A DNA stretch of 48,490 bases, taken from positions 1-48,490 of the forward strand of contig PBNF01000026.1 in NCBI GenBank assembly GCA_002722995.1, in the 5' to 3' direction. This stretch comes from Legionellales bacterium (GTDB lineage Bacteria > Pseudomonadota > Gammaproteobacteria > Comchoanobacterales > Comchoanobacteraceae). Position 1 is the stretch's first letter, and each line of letters starts with the position of its first letter. Positions 1 to 9,166 of the stretch are shown here, in pieces. The position numbers and the translations under genes are program-made. The notes below the pieces were generated by a model that worked only from the letters and a program-made list of their open reading frames with translations, searched no databases and was not told where the DNA came from.

Positions 1-2245
1 CAACCTCTGATGCTGTATAACCTGCTTGCTTCAAGGCTTCAGGTGAAAGGCCTGCAGCCAGTAGTGCTTTTGCACTATACCCTGCTCGCTTTAAATCATC
101 CACGCTCATCCCAGATTTCAAAAGTTCTTTTGCGCGTGCCGCAGATAATCCATTGGATTGGGCTGCTTCAATCTCTGATGCTGTATAACCTGCTTGCTTC
201 AAGGCTTTGGGAGAAATACCTGAACTCAACAAATCCTTTGAATCATAACCACCTTTGTGTAAATCTTCAGGCAAATACCCTGCCGCTAATAAAGTTTTCG
301 CACTACACCCCAGAGATTTGAAATGTTTTGCAGGCACACCATGTTGCAACTGATTATGAATGGCTTCAACTTGACAACCTGATCGTATATCGGATGTTGA
401 AGCGCCTAGGTTCTTCACAACTGAAGGGCTGATGCCTGCTCTGAGTAAATCTGATTGCGTATAACCTGCAGCTTTTAGAGCTTCAGGTGATGCCCCTGCT
501 TGGTAAAGCTCCTGAGCTGAAAATCCTGCAGCTTTAAGTTGTTGGGGAGTCATGCCTGCGTCTAATAGTTGCTTTGCATTATAACCTGCTGACTTTAAAA
601 CACTGACAGGACAACCTTGCTTTACCAATGCTTTTGCAGAAACCCCCTGTGATCGTGCTTGCTGAGCTCTTTTGAGAGAACAAACGGCTGAATGGCCTGA
701 ATAACTCATCCCTGAAGCTGATAGTTCATTAGGCGTGTAACCTGCTCGGACTAAATCTCCACGCGTAAAGCCTGCATGGATTAAATCTGAAGGAGTAAAC
801 CCTGCTGCTTTTAATGAAGCAGCAGAAACACCAGCTTGACGCAATTGATCTGCTGATACACCTTCAGCTTTTAGTGCATCGGCTGTTACACCGGCTGCCA
901 TCAATTCAGCCGGTTTAAAACCTGCTTTGAGAAGGTCTTGAGTTGAAAATCCAGCTGATTTTAACTGCTTGGGACTAAATCCTGCAGCATTCAGCATTTT
1001 TGCAGAAAAACCTGATCGTTTGAGCTCATCAGCAGAGTACCCTAGTGGCTTTAAATCAGCGGCACTGTATCCTGCTGACTTCAATGCTTCTGGGCTATAT
1101 CCTGCGGACTTTAATTCAGCGGCTGTAAAGCCTGCGGATTTTAATGCTTTAGGTCCAAATCCAGCTGCCTTAAGATCATCAATTGAATAGCCTGCTTGCT
1201 TTAAATGACCTGCAGAGAAACCTGCATCTTTAAGTTCTCCAGCACTGTATCCTGCAGCACGAAGCACCGCAGCTGAACATCCTTTTAACTTAAATGTTTT
1301 CGCAGAAACACCTTTGAGGTGCGCTGCTTTTAATTCAGCTTCAGAACAGCTCTGTTTTGCAGAACTCAATAATCCAGAAGCCTCTAATTGAGATTCAGAA
1401 GCACCTGCCTTTTTAAGATCATCAACAGAAAATCCTGCAGCTTTGAGCTGTGCAGCACTTAAGCCCGATTGTAACAATGCCTCGGCATTGACACCGCTTG
1501 CCTTGAGTGATTGAGGGGTTACACCAGCTTCTAACAATTCACTTGGAGAAAATCCAGAAGATAATAATGATTTATCAGAGATTCCTATCGATTTTAAATC
1601 AGCGGCATTATATCCTGCCTGAGCTAAATCAGTAATCGAATAACCTGCATTTTTTAATGCCTGTGCTGAAAATCCGGCTGAGGCTAATTCTTTTGCAGTG
1701 TATCCAGCTGCTTTTAATACTTTGGGACTGAAGCCAGCAACACGCAACTCACCCACTGAAAAACCCGCAGATTTCAATGCAGCAGCGCTACATCCTTTAC
1801 AACGCAACTCACTGGCTAAAACACCTGCAGCTCGAGCTTTAATTAAAGCATCCTCTGAGCAGGCTTGAGCAGCATTTTTGATATTATCATTATTATTTTC
1901 ATCAACATCTGGGAATGATTCTAATTTCAATGTTTCACGAGTCAGGGTTGGCATGGCGCTTTTACCTGTTTGCTCTGCTTCCTTAACCAGTTCTTTATTC
2001 TTAACCGATTCAAGCTTCACATACTCATCACTTGCAACCTTATTCCCAGGAATTGAGCCAATATCCGGAGAAGACCTCAATCGAGCACTGCCTAAGGTCT
2101 CTTCAGATTTTGAACTTGAGGATTTAACATAATGATTAATCAGGAAAACAAGAGCAATCAAACCCAATACAGAGGCTATAAATAAAAGTAACCGATTCCG
2201 CATACTTCCTGAAAATAGTTCTTTCTTATTCAGATCATTTGACAT
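1..2245 (-). CDS. dotG: DotG/IcmE, Dot/Icm core-complex protein (C-terminus beyond left edge)
   Basis: The reading frame is open from ATG 2245 to the left edge, giving 748 visible residues. An N-terminal cytoplasmic stretch (MSNDLNKK) leads to one membrane helix (about residues 16-42), a linker rich in Ser and charged residues, and then about 60 tandem ten-residue repeats of the form AGYSAxELKx. DotG spans the periplasm and forms the central channel of the type IVB core; its VirB10-like C-terminal domain lies outside the window. The gene starts 2 nt after the dotH stop, so it is probably translated in series with it. Four repeat modules carry a Cys pair at fixed spacing (see findings). The family call is firm from the repeats, the N-terminal helix and the position after dotH; the missing C-terminus is not seen. 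Confidence 0.93.
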   Translation of the reverse strand, partial: MSNDLNKKELFSGSMRNRLLLFIASVLGLIALVFLINHYVKSSSSKSEETLGSARLRSSPDIGSIPGNKVASDEYVKLESVKNKELVKEAEQTGKSAMPTLTRETLKLESFPDVDENNNDNIKNAAQACSEDALIKARAAGVLASELRCKGCSAAALKSAGFSVGELRVAGFSPKVLKAAGYTAKELASAGFSAQALKNAGYSITDLAQAGYNAADLKSIGISDKSLLSSGFSPSELLEAGVTPQSLKASGVNAEALLQSGLSAAQLKAAGFSVDDLKKAGASESQLEASGLLSSAKQSCSEAELKAAHLKGVSAKTFKLKGCSAAVLRAAGYSAGELKDAGFSAGHLKQAGYSIDDLKAAGFGPKALKSAGFTAAELKSAGYSPEALKSAGYSAADLKPLGYSADELKRSGFSAKMLNAAGFSPKQLKSAGFSTQDLLKAGFKPAELMAAGVTADALKAEGVSADQLRQAGVSAASLKAAGFTPSDLIHAGFTRGDLVRAGYTPNELSASGMSYSGHSAVCSLKRAQQARSQGVSAKALVKQGCPVSVLKSAGYNAKQLLDAGMTPQQLKAAGFSAQELYQAGASPEALKAAGYTQSDLLRAGISPSVVKNLGASTSDIRSGCQVEAIHNQLQHGVPAKHFKSLGCSAKTLLAAGYLPEDLHKGGYDSKDLLSSGISPKALKQAGYTASEIEAAQSNGLSAARAKELLKSGMSVDDLKRAGYSAKALLAAGLSPEALKQAGYTASEV
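2..1862 (-). repeat. Tandem 30-nt (10-residue) repeats in dotG
   Basis: About 60 imperfect 30-nt units encode AGY/F-S-x-x-x-L-K-x-style decapeptides. They are divergent at the DNA level, so this is an old protein repeat rather than a recent satellite. DotG proteins of Legionella have comparable decapeptide arrays whose copy number varies between species. Confidence 0.9.
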
Positions 2246-2247
2246 GA

Positions 2248-3228
2248 TTAAAATCCTTTCACTTTAAGCTTAACCAATTTACCATGATGCAATGCAAGCA
2301 AGACTGAAGCGGGCGTCAATGTATAAGCATGCACAAGACCATCAGAACTAGACATTGTAGAAACCCAACTCGGAGAAATCAGCGTTAAGGGGGTTCTTAA
2401 GTATAAAGTATTCCCCGCTAACCACGCATGTCCATCTGCACCGGAAACGCTCAATGCTTTACCTCCTACAGGCGGAATATTATTTAAGACATTTAATAAA
2501 TCTGGATTAGCTTCAGTGGGCAAACTTGTCATTTCTTTACTATTCCCTAAAGGCCCTAAGCCTGGAACTTGCACGTCTAAACGATAATCTACAACACGTT
2601 GCCCAGGAATAAGTGTCAACATGATTGGCGTATTGAGACCTCTAAGCATCACTGCTAAGTTACCTTGTCGATACATACTAGATGATTGAATTAACATTGT
2701 ATTCCCCATACTCTCTCCGCTTTTTTCTTCATCCGGTGTGCTGGGTTTCCACTGAATATTAAAAGCTTGAGGGTCTCCAATGTCATACGCTTTAATTGGC
2801 CAAGGCTCTCCACTTGAATCTAAAAATATCAACGACGTCACAAATCCAGATGCCAATCGAACGACTGGCGGCGTGCTGCCAGGTGATAAATTAACAACAA
2901 TCGCTGATGCAACAGGTTTAGGAGGCACTTTTTCTGTCACTTCAGAGGCTTGTTTTGTTCGATTATATTCATAACGTAACTCATGAATTTGATCAGGAGA
3001 TAAAGGGAAAAGTGCACGTTTTGTTTTATCGAAAGCTGGGTCAGCAACTTGTGCGGTTTTTGATTGAGCCATAGACTGAACTTTAGCCAGTATATCTTGG
3101 AGCTGTTGGGTACTCACGCCACCTGACCCCACTTGTGATGAATCAGCAGCTTGTACACCCGTTAAACTGATCATGCACGTACATAGCACTAACCCTTGCT
3201 TCACTCGCTGACGTAATTGTATATTCAT
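2248..3228 (-). CDS. dotH: DotH/IcmK, outer-membrane core component of Dot/Icm
   Basis: The product has 326 residues and a clear Sec signal peptide (MNIQLRQRVKQG, hydrophobic core, cleavage after VQA near residue 26). A coiled N-terminal part with Gln-rich sequence is followed by a VirB9-like beta domain (SGFVTSLIFLDSSGEPWPI, typical of DotH/IcmK). With DotC and DotD it forms the outer-membrane ring of the secretion system. ATG 3228 was chosen over an upstream TTG at 3246 because GAGGA sits 5 nt before it and the signal peptide then begins normally. It lies between dotI and dotG, as in Legionella and Coxiella. Confidence 0.93.
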   Translation of the reverse strand: MNIQLRQRVKQGLVLCTCMISLTGVQAADSSQVGSGGVSTQQLQDILAKVQSMAQSKTAQVADPAFDKTKRALFPLSPDQIHELRYEYNRTKQASEVTEKVPPKPVASAIVVNLSPGSTPPVVRLASGFVTSLIFLDSSGEPWPIKAYDIGDPQAFNIQWKPSTPDEEKSGESMGNTMLIQSSSMYRQGNLAVMLRGLNTPIMLTLIPGQRVVDYRLDVQVPGLGPLGNSKEMTSLPTEANPDLLNVLNNIPPVGGKALSVSGADGHAWLAGNTLYLRTPLTLISPSWVSTMSSSDGLVHAYTLTPASVLLALHHGKLVKLKVKGF

Positions 3229-3255
3229 GACTTTCCTCACTATCAACCAAAAAGA

Positions 3256-3879
3256 TTACTGCGCAATAAACTGAACAATAGCGATACCTTTTGGATTCGT
3301 ATATACCGGCACTCGTTGTACAATGATTCTAACGACCAATGACTGCGAATAATTTTGACTAGAACTTTGATATTTAACCAATATAGGCATACTAATGCGC
3401 CAAGAATAACGACCATTGATAACACGCTGGTCCTCGATGATTGGGGCACCTGTGGCGACAGCCGTGGTCACAAGCTGTTTTGCAATAACTGTCTCTAAGT
3501 TACGAGTTCGAACCAGGGCAGCTTGAAACTGTTTCCATCCATCAGGAGTAAAGAGTGAAGAGAGTGTTTGTAATTGTTTTCGATAATCAACAAAGTTGTA
3601 AGTATATGCGCTGACAATGGATTGGTTAGCCCAAGATAGCAAGGCTTCTTGTGACAATAGTGGCTGATTCAAAGGATGCATTTTTGTCAACTTTCCTTCA
3701 GGATCTGTTGCAAAATACTGCACCTGTGGAGGACGTGTATTCACCCAAGATAAAGCAATGGTTTCAATCACAATAATTACAGCCAAAATCAAACAAAGCA
3801 ATTGAGCTCGACGATAGCCATCTCGATAAAAATCTCGACGGAGTTTAATAGAAACTAATGCATCATGATCGGCATCCAT
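3256..3879 (-). CDS. dotI: DotI/IcmL, inner-membrane component of Dot/Icm
   Basis: The product has 207 residues: a short cytoplasmic N-terminus (residues 1-24, with the family pattern RRDFYRDGYRRA), one membrane helix (about 25-45), and a periplasmic VirB8-like domain of about 150 residues ending in VRIIVQRVPV...GIAIVQFIAQ. DotI and its paralogue DotJ form the VirB8-like inner-membrane complex. ATG 3879 is preferred to GTG 3885 because AAGGGG lies 6 nt upstream of the ATG. No dotJ/icmM gene is present next to it. Confidence 0.94.
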   Translation of the reverse strand: MDADHDALVSIKLRRDFYRDGYRRAQLLCLILAVIIVIETIALSWVNTRPPQVQYFATDPEGKLTKMHPLNQPLLSQEALLSWANQSIVSAYTYNFVDYRKQLQTLSSLFTPDGWKQFQAALVRTRNLETVIAKQLVTTAVATGAPIIEDQRVINGRYSWRISMPILVKYQSSSQNYSQSLVVRIIVQRVPVYTNPKGIAIVQFIAQ

Positions 3880-3960
3880 ACCCACCCCTTAAAATTGTTT
3901 AACCACTTTTCTATCCTATCAGCCTCATAGTGAAGACACAACTATTCATTTTCAGATTAT

Positions 3961-4521
3961 TTAGATCTTTGATTGATTCAAATATCGCCAATGAATGATC
4001 GTGTATCCACGCCTATCACCCTTAGGTTTTGACTGCATCAAAACAATACCTCTCATATTGACAATACGGGCATCTAAACCAAAATCCCACAACAAGCTTC
4101 CAACTGTCTCGGCTCTATGATCTGCGATTGAACGCACAAATCGTGTTGTGGAAGTTGAAATCACTTCACTCTTAATATCTAAATCAATCAAATCATAAGA
4201 GCGAATCAATGCAGCAATTTGACGCATTAAATGTTTAGCGCGATCAGGGCATACCCAATTTGCACTCATAGCTGTAAAAATTAATTTATTTGGGATCCAT
4301 AGCTCAGTTCCCTCTCCAATTTGAGCCAATTGCACGCCTTGATTTAATAAAGATTTCATCAATTGATTACGCGTTATTGTTTTTACTGGAGATTCACCAC
4401 ATGTATACACATCTGTATTTGTTCCAGCGGCCACTGACTCACTTTGAATTGGCATGCACGCATTCAACAATGTTAAACAAGGCACCATAATGCCTATCAT
4501 GAATTTAGTACCCCATCGCAT
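3961..4521 (-). CDS. icmN: IcmN/DotK, OmpA-like lipoprotein of Dot/Icm
   Basis: The product has 186 residues with a lipoprotein signal peptide; lipobox LLNAC places the lipidated Cys near residue 22. The rest forms a compact OmpA-like domain (NQLMKSLLNQGVQLAQIG early; RFVRSIADHRAETVGSLLWD matches the OmpA-family repeat of an Arg followed by an A-E-x-V segment). DotK is an accessory outer-membrane component thought to bind peptidoglycan. The start is set by AAGGAG 6 nt before ATG 4521; longer in-frame extensions would run into dotL. A 10-nt gap separates it from the dotL stop. The family call rests on length, lipobox, OmpA-like pattern and gene order. Confidence 0.87.
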   Translation of the reverse strand: MRWGTKFMIGIMVPCLTLLNACMPIQSESVAAGTNTDVYTCGESPVKTITRNQLMKSLLNQGVQLAQIGEGTELWIPNKLIFTAMSANWVCPDRAKHLMRQIAALIRSYDLIDLDIKSEVISTSTTRFVRSIADHRAETVGSLLWDFGLDARIVNMRGIVLMQSKPKGDRRGYTIIHWRYLNQSKI

Positions 4522-4531
4522 GATATTCTCC

Positions 4532-6886
4532 TTATTCAGATGCCTCATTCTCAATATGCTGATCTTTAACAACCCCAATTCCAGACACTAAAGCATTTAC
4601 AGTTTGAGTTAATGACTCAACATCTATCAGAGGCGTTGAAGGTACAGCATAATGAGTGGCTGATTGGATGTCATCAATTAAATCTGAAGTAAATTGAGCA
4701 GCAGAAACTTCATCAACGCCCATCAATTTTTCAATATATAAGAGTTGATCGTACAATGTTTTCTTATTGAGCATCGCTGCGCCATAAGATTCTGATCCCC
4801 CTAAAATATAAGAACATGATGAATCAAGCTCCACATCAATGAAAATATTCAATGCTTGTCCAGTAAACGTTTCTACTTCAAGCATTTCTCCCTGAGATTG
4901 ATGCTGATCATATAAGCTGACCAATGCGTACATTCCACGATCCACCAAAGAAGGCAATTGCCCTTGATTAAAATACTGTACCACTTGTGTAATCAATTGG
5001 TTACTATTTAGAGACACTGGTTTAAAGCCTGATCGGCACAGTGCTTCAAAATCTTCAATACCCTTAACAAGGGTGTATAATTGAGCGTCTTCCAATAAAT
5101 CAACTTTCAAAAACTGATTCAGACGTAACTCCTGAACGGGTTTAGGGTTAGCATAAAACGCGCGTGCACGAACAATTTTCGATTTAAAGAAAATGTGCAT
5201 TTCACCTTCAACCTGTTCTTTTAAGTCTAATAAGTCGACCCGAGCTCGCTTTTCAACTTTTGCAGATTTGCTATCTTGGTAAGCATTGGAGACTGTACTT
5301 GAATTAGCTTGATAACTTTCAACTTGCGTTACAAAAGATTCGCCCGCTGTTTTATTAAAAAACTCCCAAGTTTCTTGTGGATCTTCTAATTTCATACAAA
5401 TCTTAATATTTGTATTTGCACCAATTGAAGCGGCTTCTTCTTTTGAAGCCTTTTGAAAGGCCGGCAAATCTTGTCCAGCAAATACAACCGAGAACCCTAA
5501 AGAACGAGCCTGTGCAGGCACCACAGCAAAGCCTTTCACCGCGTAATACCCATACTCATCTAGAATACATAAAAACGGAGTTTCTGCATTGGTTGGCTTT
5601 CTCAAAATCAAATCACTGTAACTGCCTTCAACTTCATCACCTAAACCCGCAGCCATCATCACTTTCAATGTTGAAATAATCACTTTCCCTAAGTTAGACA
5701 ATTCATCAGGAGATTTCTCTAAGGCGGGCAGTAAAACAATCAAAATTCTTCGATTTAATACAACATCTCTTAAATCTACTTCAGCTAATTTAGTTCTCAA
5801 AATGTGACCATATGCATCAGCTAAAGAAGAGAACACGCGTGTCAATTGCATTGTAATAAAGCCGTGCTGCTCAAACACCTGAGATACTTGCTTGCCTCGA
5901 CGCTCTTTATTATAACCTGGCAAATTATATAAATAATTCTTCATGGGTTCGATGATATTATCAGCCAAGCCTTCCATACTTACAGCGTACTGACCATCCC
6001 GGATAAATGCTTTATCAAGCACCATTGCCTCGATACGGTCCAGACCAAAGTAATTACGAATTACATTTGCATCAAGCAAAATACTACCTGAATCACGCAT
6101 GGCAACTAAGATTTTCATTAAGGCTTCTACAAATGAAATGGCCCGACCTTTCCACATATCTCCGTCACCACCTTGACCACTCGAATCCATCATGCTGACC
6201 ACTAAGTTAGACAACATACTCGAAGATCCTTGAGAGAATGGGTTTAATGTATTTGAAAGCCTTCTTTCTTGAGGGCCTGAAATGTCTCGAGCACCTGTCA
6301 TAAAGTTAATGAGCAGCAAATCATCCAATCGACCCATATATCGAACCATTGAAAACACTTTAGAAAATAGAGAGTTATCCCCTTTACCATCCACATAAAT
6401 AAAACCGGAGGATTGTATTAATGCATTGTAAGAGAGTGACAACAAAGTTTCTGTTTTACCTGAACCTGTTGATCCAAAAATTAGAACATGTGTTCGCATA
6501 TCTTCATTTGAAAACCAAAGCTCTTCATTGGAATCTACTGAATTACCGAAAAAATAAATACCACGTGCCTCGCGAGGTTTTTTGGTTCCGGGTGCTAAAT
6601 CGTTTTTATCTTTCTGATTAGCTCGCTTAGGCAATCGAAAAGGCAGTGTACTACTTTGAAAAGCAATGACACTGAAAAACAACAATAACAAGAGTAAAAA
6701 CAGATCAATTAAACCTGGAATCACAAAACCAGCCGCACCCAGAACAAATAAAAGCACCGTCGCATTTAAAGGTTTTCTCAAAATATCTTCATTGATCTTT
6801 TGAGCCAACGGTCGCGTATCTCTAAGTAAAGCAGAAGAACGCTGTTCTTGGTTTGAGCTTAAACCTCTTTGGTAATGTTTACTCAT
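4532..6886 (-). CDS. dotL: DotL/IcmO, type IV coupling ATPase
   Basis: The product has 784 residues, almost the Legionella length. Two membrane segments lie at about residues 41-78. The VirD4-like ATPase core has Walker A GSTGSGKT at 138-145 and Walker B CILDEYGYY near 438. A C-terminal extension of about 200 residues ends in an acidic tail (ENEASE); in Legionella this region docks the IcmS-IcmW chaperone pair and LvgA. DotL recruits effectors to the channel and acts with DotM, encoded 2 nt upstream. The terminal part lies just ahead of icmN. Identity is very firm. Confidence 0.96.
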   Translation of the reverse strand: MSKHYQRGLSSNQEQRSSALLRDTRPLAQKINEDILRKPLNATVLLFVLGAAGFVIPGLIDLFLLLLLLFFSVIAFQSSTLPFRLPKRANQKDKNDLAPGTKKPREARGIYFFGNSVDSNEELWFSNEDMRTHVLIFGSTGSGKTETLLSLSYNALIQSSGFIYVDGKGDNSLFSKVFSMVRYMGRLDDLLLINFMTGARDISGPQERRLSNTLNPFSQGSSSMLSNLVVSMMDSSGQGGDGDMWKGRAISFVEALMKILVAMRDSGSILLDANVIRNYFGLDRIEAMVLDKAFIRDGQYAVSMEGLADNIIEPMKNYLYNLPGYNKERRGKQVSQVFEQHGFITMQLTRVFSSLADAYGHILRTKLAEVDLRDVVLNRRILIVLLPALEKSPDELSNLGKVIISTLKVMMAAGLGDEVEGSYSDLILRKPTNAETPFLCILDEYGYYAVKGFAVVPAQARSLGFSVVFAGQDLPAFQKASKEEAASIGANTNIKICMKLEDPQETWEFFNKTAGESFVTQVESYQANSSTVSNAYQDSKSAKVEKRARVDLLDLKEQVEGEMHIFFKSKIVRARAFYANPKPVQELRLNQFLKVDLLEDAQLYTLVKGIEDFEALCRSGFKPVSLNSNQLITQVVQYFNQGQLPSLVDRGMYALVSLYDQHQSQGEMLEVETFTGQALNIFIDVELDSSCSYILGGSESYGAAMLNKKTLYDQLLYIEKLMGVDEVSAAQFTSDLIDDIQSATHYAVPSTPLIDVESLTQTVNALVSGIGVVKDQHIENEASE

Positions 6887-6888
6887 AA

Positions 6889-8037
6889 CTAAAATCCATC
6901 AGGATTATATTTAATATCAGCAATGGCTTCCTTCAAAGCCGATATAGCCGTCACAACATTAGGTACTTTCAAAGGTCGCCTCAAACGTTTTTCAATCAGC
7001 CAATGTGAAAAAGGACCGGCCACTTCTGAAAAAGCAGTTTGTCTCCCAACACTACTTAGCATATACCATAAGGGCCGATCGATTGGCTTTAACCATAAAA
7101 ACTCAGCGGTTGCTAATACCCCATCTGTACGAGCAGCTTCTAACATTGAAGCCATGACAGTTAGAATGTACCCATGTGGCCCCACAGCACGTCCAATCAC
7201 CTTACTATTTCTAACATGTTTAGATAATAACTCTCGTGTCCCAGAAAAATCTAATTTTCCTTGGTTCGAAGAGGAATAAGCAATTTGCTCAAGTAGCTTT
7301 TTGGCTCCAGCCGTATCTTTTTCCGCCTTTGCAGCAAAAATAGCAAACAATGCTTGCGCGTGTGGTGGCAAAGAATCTAAGCCTTTCCATAAAGGGCCCA
7401 TCTGCAAAGAGAAAACTTTTTCAGCCATTCCTTCATCCACTGCAATTGATGGGCGTCCATTGACTGTTGTATGAATTAATATGTTATTTTGCTCACAAAA
7501 CTCGAGAGGACGCTTGGACATACCCCACGGCATTTGATCTAAAGATTCATCAACCAGCGACAATTTAGCAACTGGAGTAATATAAGGCCACAAGCTTTGA
7601 TGAATTGCTTTTAGTTTATCCATGTTATAGATAATATTAAACCGATTTGCCACGGAAAAAAGGTTGACAAAGACCATCATTAAAAGACTTACAGCAAAGA
7701 CTGGATAAGCTAAAAAAATCCCTACAGATTGAATTGAGTTCCAGAAATTTTTCAATTGAACAGATTCTGAGCTAGCTTGTAACAACACCTCTCTTATTGC
7801 GAGCATCGTTGTTAACTCAGCCCCCTCCCATCCAAACTGCTTGAGAAGCGGATTGAGTTTAGACATCACCCAGATAACTGCATTTAATTCATAAATTTTT
7901 AACCGGTAAAGCCAATCGACAATTGTTGCGTGCTGGTAATACCACAGCCCTGCAATGAGTAACACAAAGAAGATTGAGATATATAGCAAGTCCATCGACC
8001 CTTGGCCTGATGATTGTTGCTGCCCCCCACGTCCCAT
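6889..8037 (-). CDS. dotM: DotM/IcmP, coupling-complex partner of DotL
   Basis: The product has 382 residues. After a Gly/Gln-rich start there is a membrane helix at about 15-35, a second hydrophobic segment near 108-130, and a cytoplasmic domain (about 150-382) with the family pattern GHGYILTVMASMLEAARTDG-like and FLWLKPIDRPLWYMLSSVGR. DotM binds acidic effector motifs and holds DotL in the coupling complex. GGAGAG 9 nt before ATG 8037 supports this start. It is separated from icmQ by a 170-nt gap in which no gene is seen, so it may have its own promoter. Confidence 0.94.
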   Translation of the reverse strand: MGRGGQQQSSGQGSMDLLYISIFFVLLIAGLWYYQHATIVDWLYRLKIYELNAVIWVMSKLNPLLKQFGWEGAELTTMLAIREVLLQASSESVQLKNFWNSIQSVGIFLAYPVFAVSLLMMVFVNLFSVANRFNIIYNMDKLKAIHQSLWPYITPVAKLSLVDESLDQMPWGMSKRPLEFCEQNNILIHTTVNGRPSIAVDEGMAEKVFSLQMGPLWKGLDSLPPHAQALFAIFAAKAEKDTAGAKKLLEQIAYSSSNQGKLDFSGTRELLSKHVRNSKVIGRAVGPHGYILTVMASMLEAARTDGVLATAEFLWLKPIDRPLWYMLSSVGRQTAFSEVAGPFSHWLIEKRLRRPLKVPNVVTAISALKEAIADIKYNPDGF

Positions 8038-8207
8038 GATTTTAAACTCTCCATGCTCATCGTTTAAAACAAGATGATTAATACGTTTTGAAGCTGATTG
8101 AAACGTCTAAAGTAAAATGCTCAATCACAGGCCTTCCCAAATTGGCCATCATTCAAAAGTAGTCTAACAAAGAAATAAAACATTCTTCAAGAAAATATTT
8201 TACACTC

Positions 8208-8777
8208 TCACTTTATTAAAATGAGCTTTCCACTTAAAAAGTGATACTGCATTTGATTCGCATGCGTAAACATTCGAACACAATCCATATTAATTGAATT
8301 AGGCTTCAAGACTAATAGTGAAGCCCCTAATCCATCTTTAGGGACTTTACTTTGAGGCAGCTCAACTAAAGCACTTTGATTAACAATAACTTCAACGTAA
8401 GCTTCTTTTTGAAGATCCGGACGCTGTTCAATCATTGCACGAACATCTGCCTCATTTGCGTAAATTGGGCGCCCCAAACTACAAGAGGAAAGAACCTTTA
8501 ACATCTGCTCCCATAGATTGATGTTATGCCCTCCAGCCTGATACAACGAAACAAATACAACCATTTGGTCTTGAGATACGCCTGACTGTCTAATAGTTTT
8601 TTCAGCATTGTCCGCACTGGATTCTTGCGCTTTGATTTGCTCTAACTGCTCTTTTGCTTTCAGTAATCGTTTCTTAGAAACCTTTAACAAAAATGAACTA
8701 TCCCAACCCGCTTCCTTAAGCAAATCGTCAAAAATATCTATCAACTGTGAAATTAACTGATTTTTATCATCTGACAT
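8208..8777 (-). CDS. icmQ: IcmQ, Dot/Icm cytoplasmic protein
   Basis: The product has 189 residues (Legionella IcmQ is 191). An N-terminal helical part (about 1-60, where the IcmR partner binds in Legionella) is followed by a C-terminal alpha/beta domain (LGRPIYANEADVRAMIEQRP onwards) resembling the NAD-binding domain known for IcmQ. IcmQ inserts into membranes and is controlled by its IcmR-type partner, encoded immediately upstream. Two close ATGs exist (8786 and 8777); AAGAG abuts the first and is 9 nt before the second, so the second is preferred. No membrane helix is visible. Confidence 0.9.
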   Translation of the reverse strand: MSDDKNQLISQLIDIFDDLLKEAGWDSSFLLKVSKKRLLKAKEQLEQIKAQESSADNAEKTIRQSGVSQDQMVVFVSLYQAGGHNINLWEQMLKVLSSCSLGRPIYANEADVRAMIEQRPDLQKEAYVEVIVNQSALVELPQSKVPKDGLGASLLVLKPNSINMDCVRMFTHANQMQYHFLSGKLILIK

Positions 8778-8794
8778 TTGATTCATCTCTTAGA

Positions 8795-9058
8795 TTATTC
8801 TGATTCAGAAGTGCTTTCCTCTTTTCCTGACTCAGACTGATGCGGTTGGCTATGACTGCCCCCTAAGCCTAGACCCGGAGATGCATTCAGATGAGGGGCT
8901 GCACTCATTGCAGCTTCGACACGAGCAGCGGCTTGATTCACAGAGCTCGCCAAAGCTTTCAAGGCCTCATCTGAGCTTGTTTGAGCGGCTTTTTCACAAA
9001 CTCTCGCAACATTCTTCAACTCAGACAAAGCTTCATTAACATCGTTGAATTCAGTCAA
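8795..9058 (-). CDS. IcmR-position small acidic protein (FIR-type IcmQ partner)
   Basis: The product has 87 residues. The first half is predicted helical and Ala-rich (ARVCEKAAQTSSDEALKALA); a Gly/Pro linker follows, then a Ser/Glu tail ending SESE. It starts at TTG 9058, set by GAGGTG about 5 nt upstream; no in-frame ATG gives a comparable product. Between icmS and icmQ, Legionella species have icmR or sequence-unrelated functional replacements (FIR genes), and Coxiella has its own pair. The sequence shows no recognisable homology to IcmR, so function is inferred from position, size and an N-terminal helix suited to binding IcmQ. Confidence 0.7.
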   Translation of the reverse strand: MTEFNDVNEALSELKNVARVCEKAAQTSSDEALKALASSVNQAAARVEAAMSAAPHLNASPGLGLGGSHSQPHQSESGKEESTSESE

Positions 9059-9166
9059 TTAGACACCTCATTTATCTTAAATTTCAGCTTAACTTCATAT
9101 CATCACAAAAATAACATCAATCGAATCATGAATCAATAGAGCCAGACCCAATATCCGATCAGCGCA

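Noticed and set aside
969..1190. Rightward open frame with NPADFNA-type repeats opposite dotG
   Set aside because: It is the antisense shadow of the dotG repeats; the minus-strand frame is open over the whole region and matches DotG.
1..1862. CRISPR-like or satellite array
   Set aside because: The 30-nt periodicity is in frame, has no spacers, and encodes the DotG decapeptide repeats.
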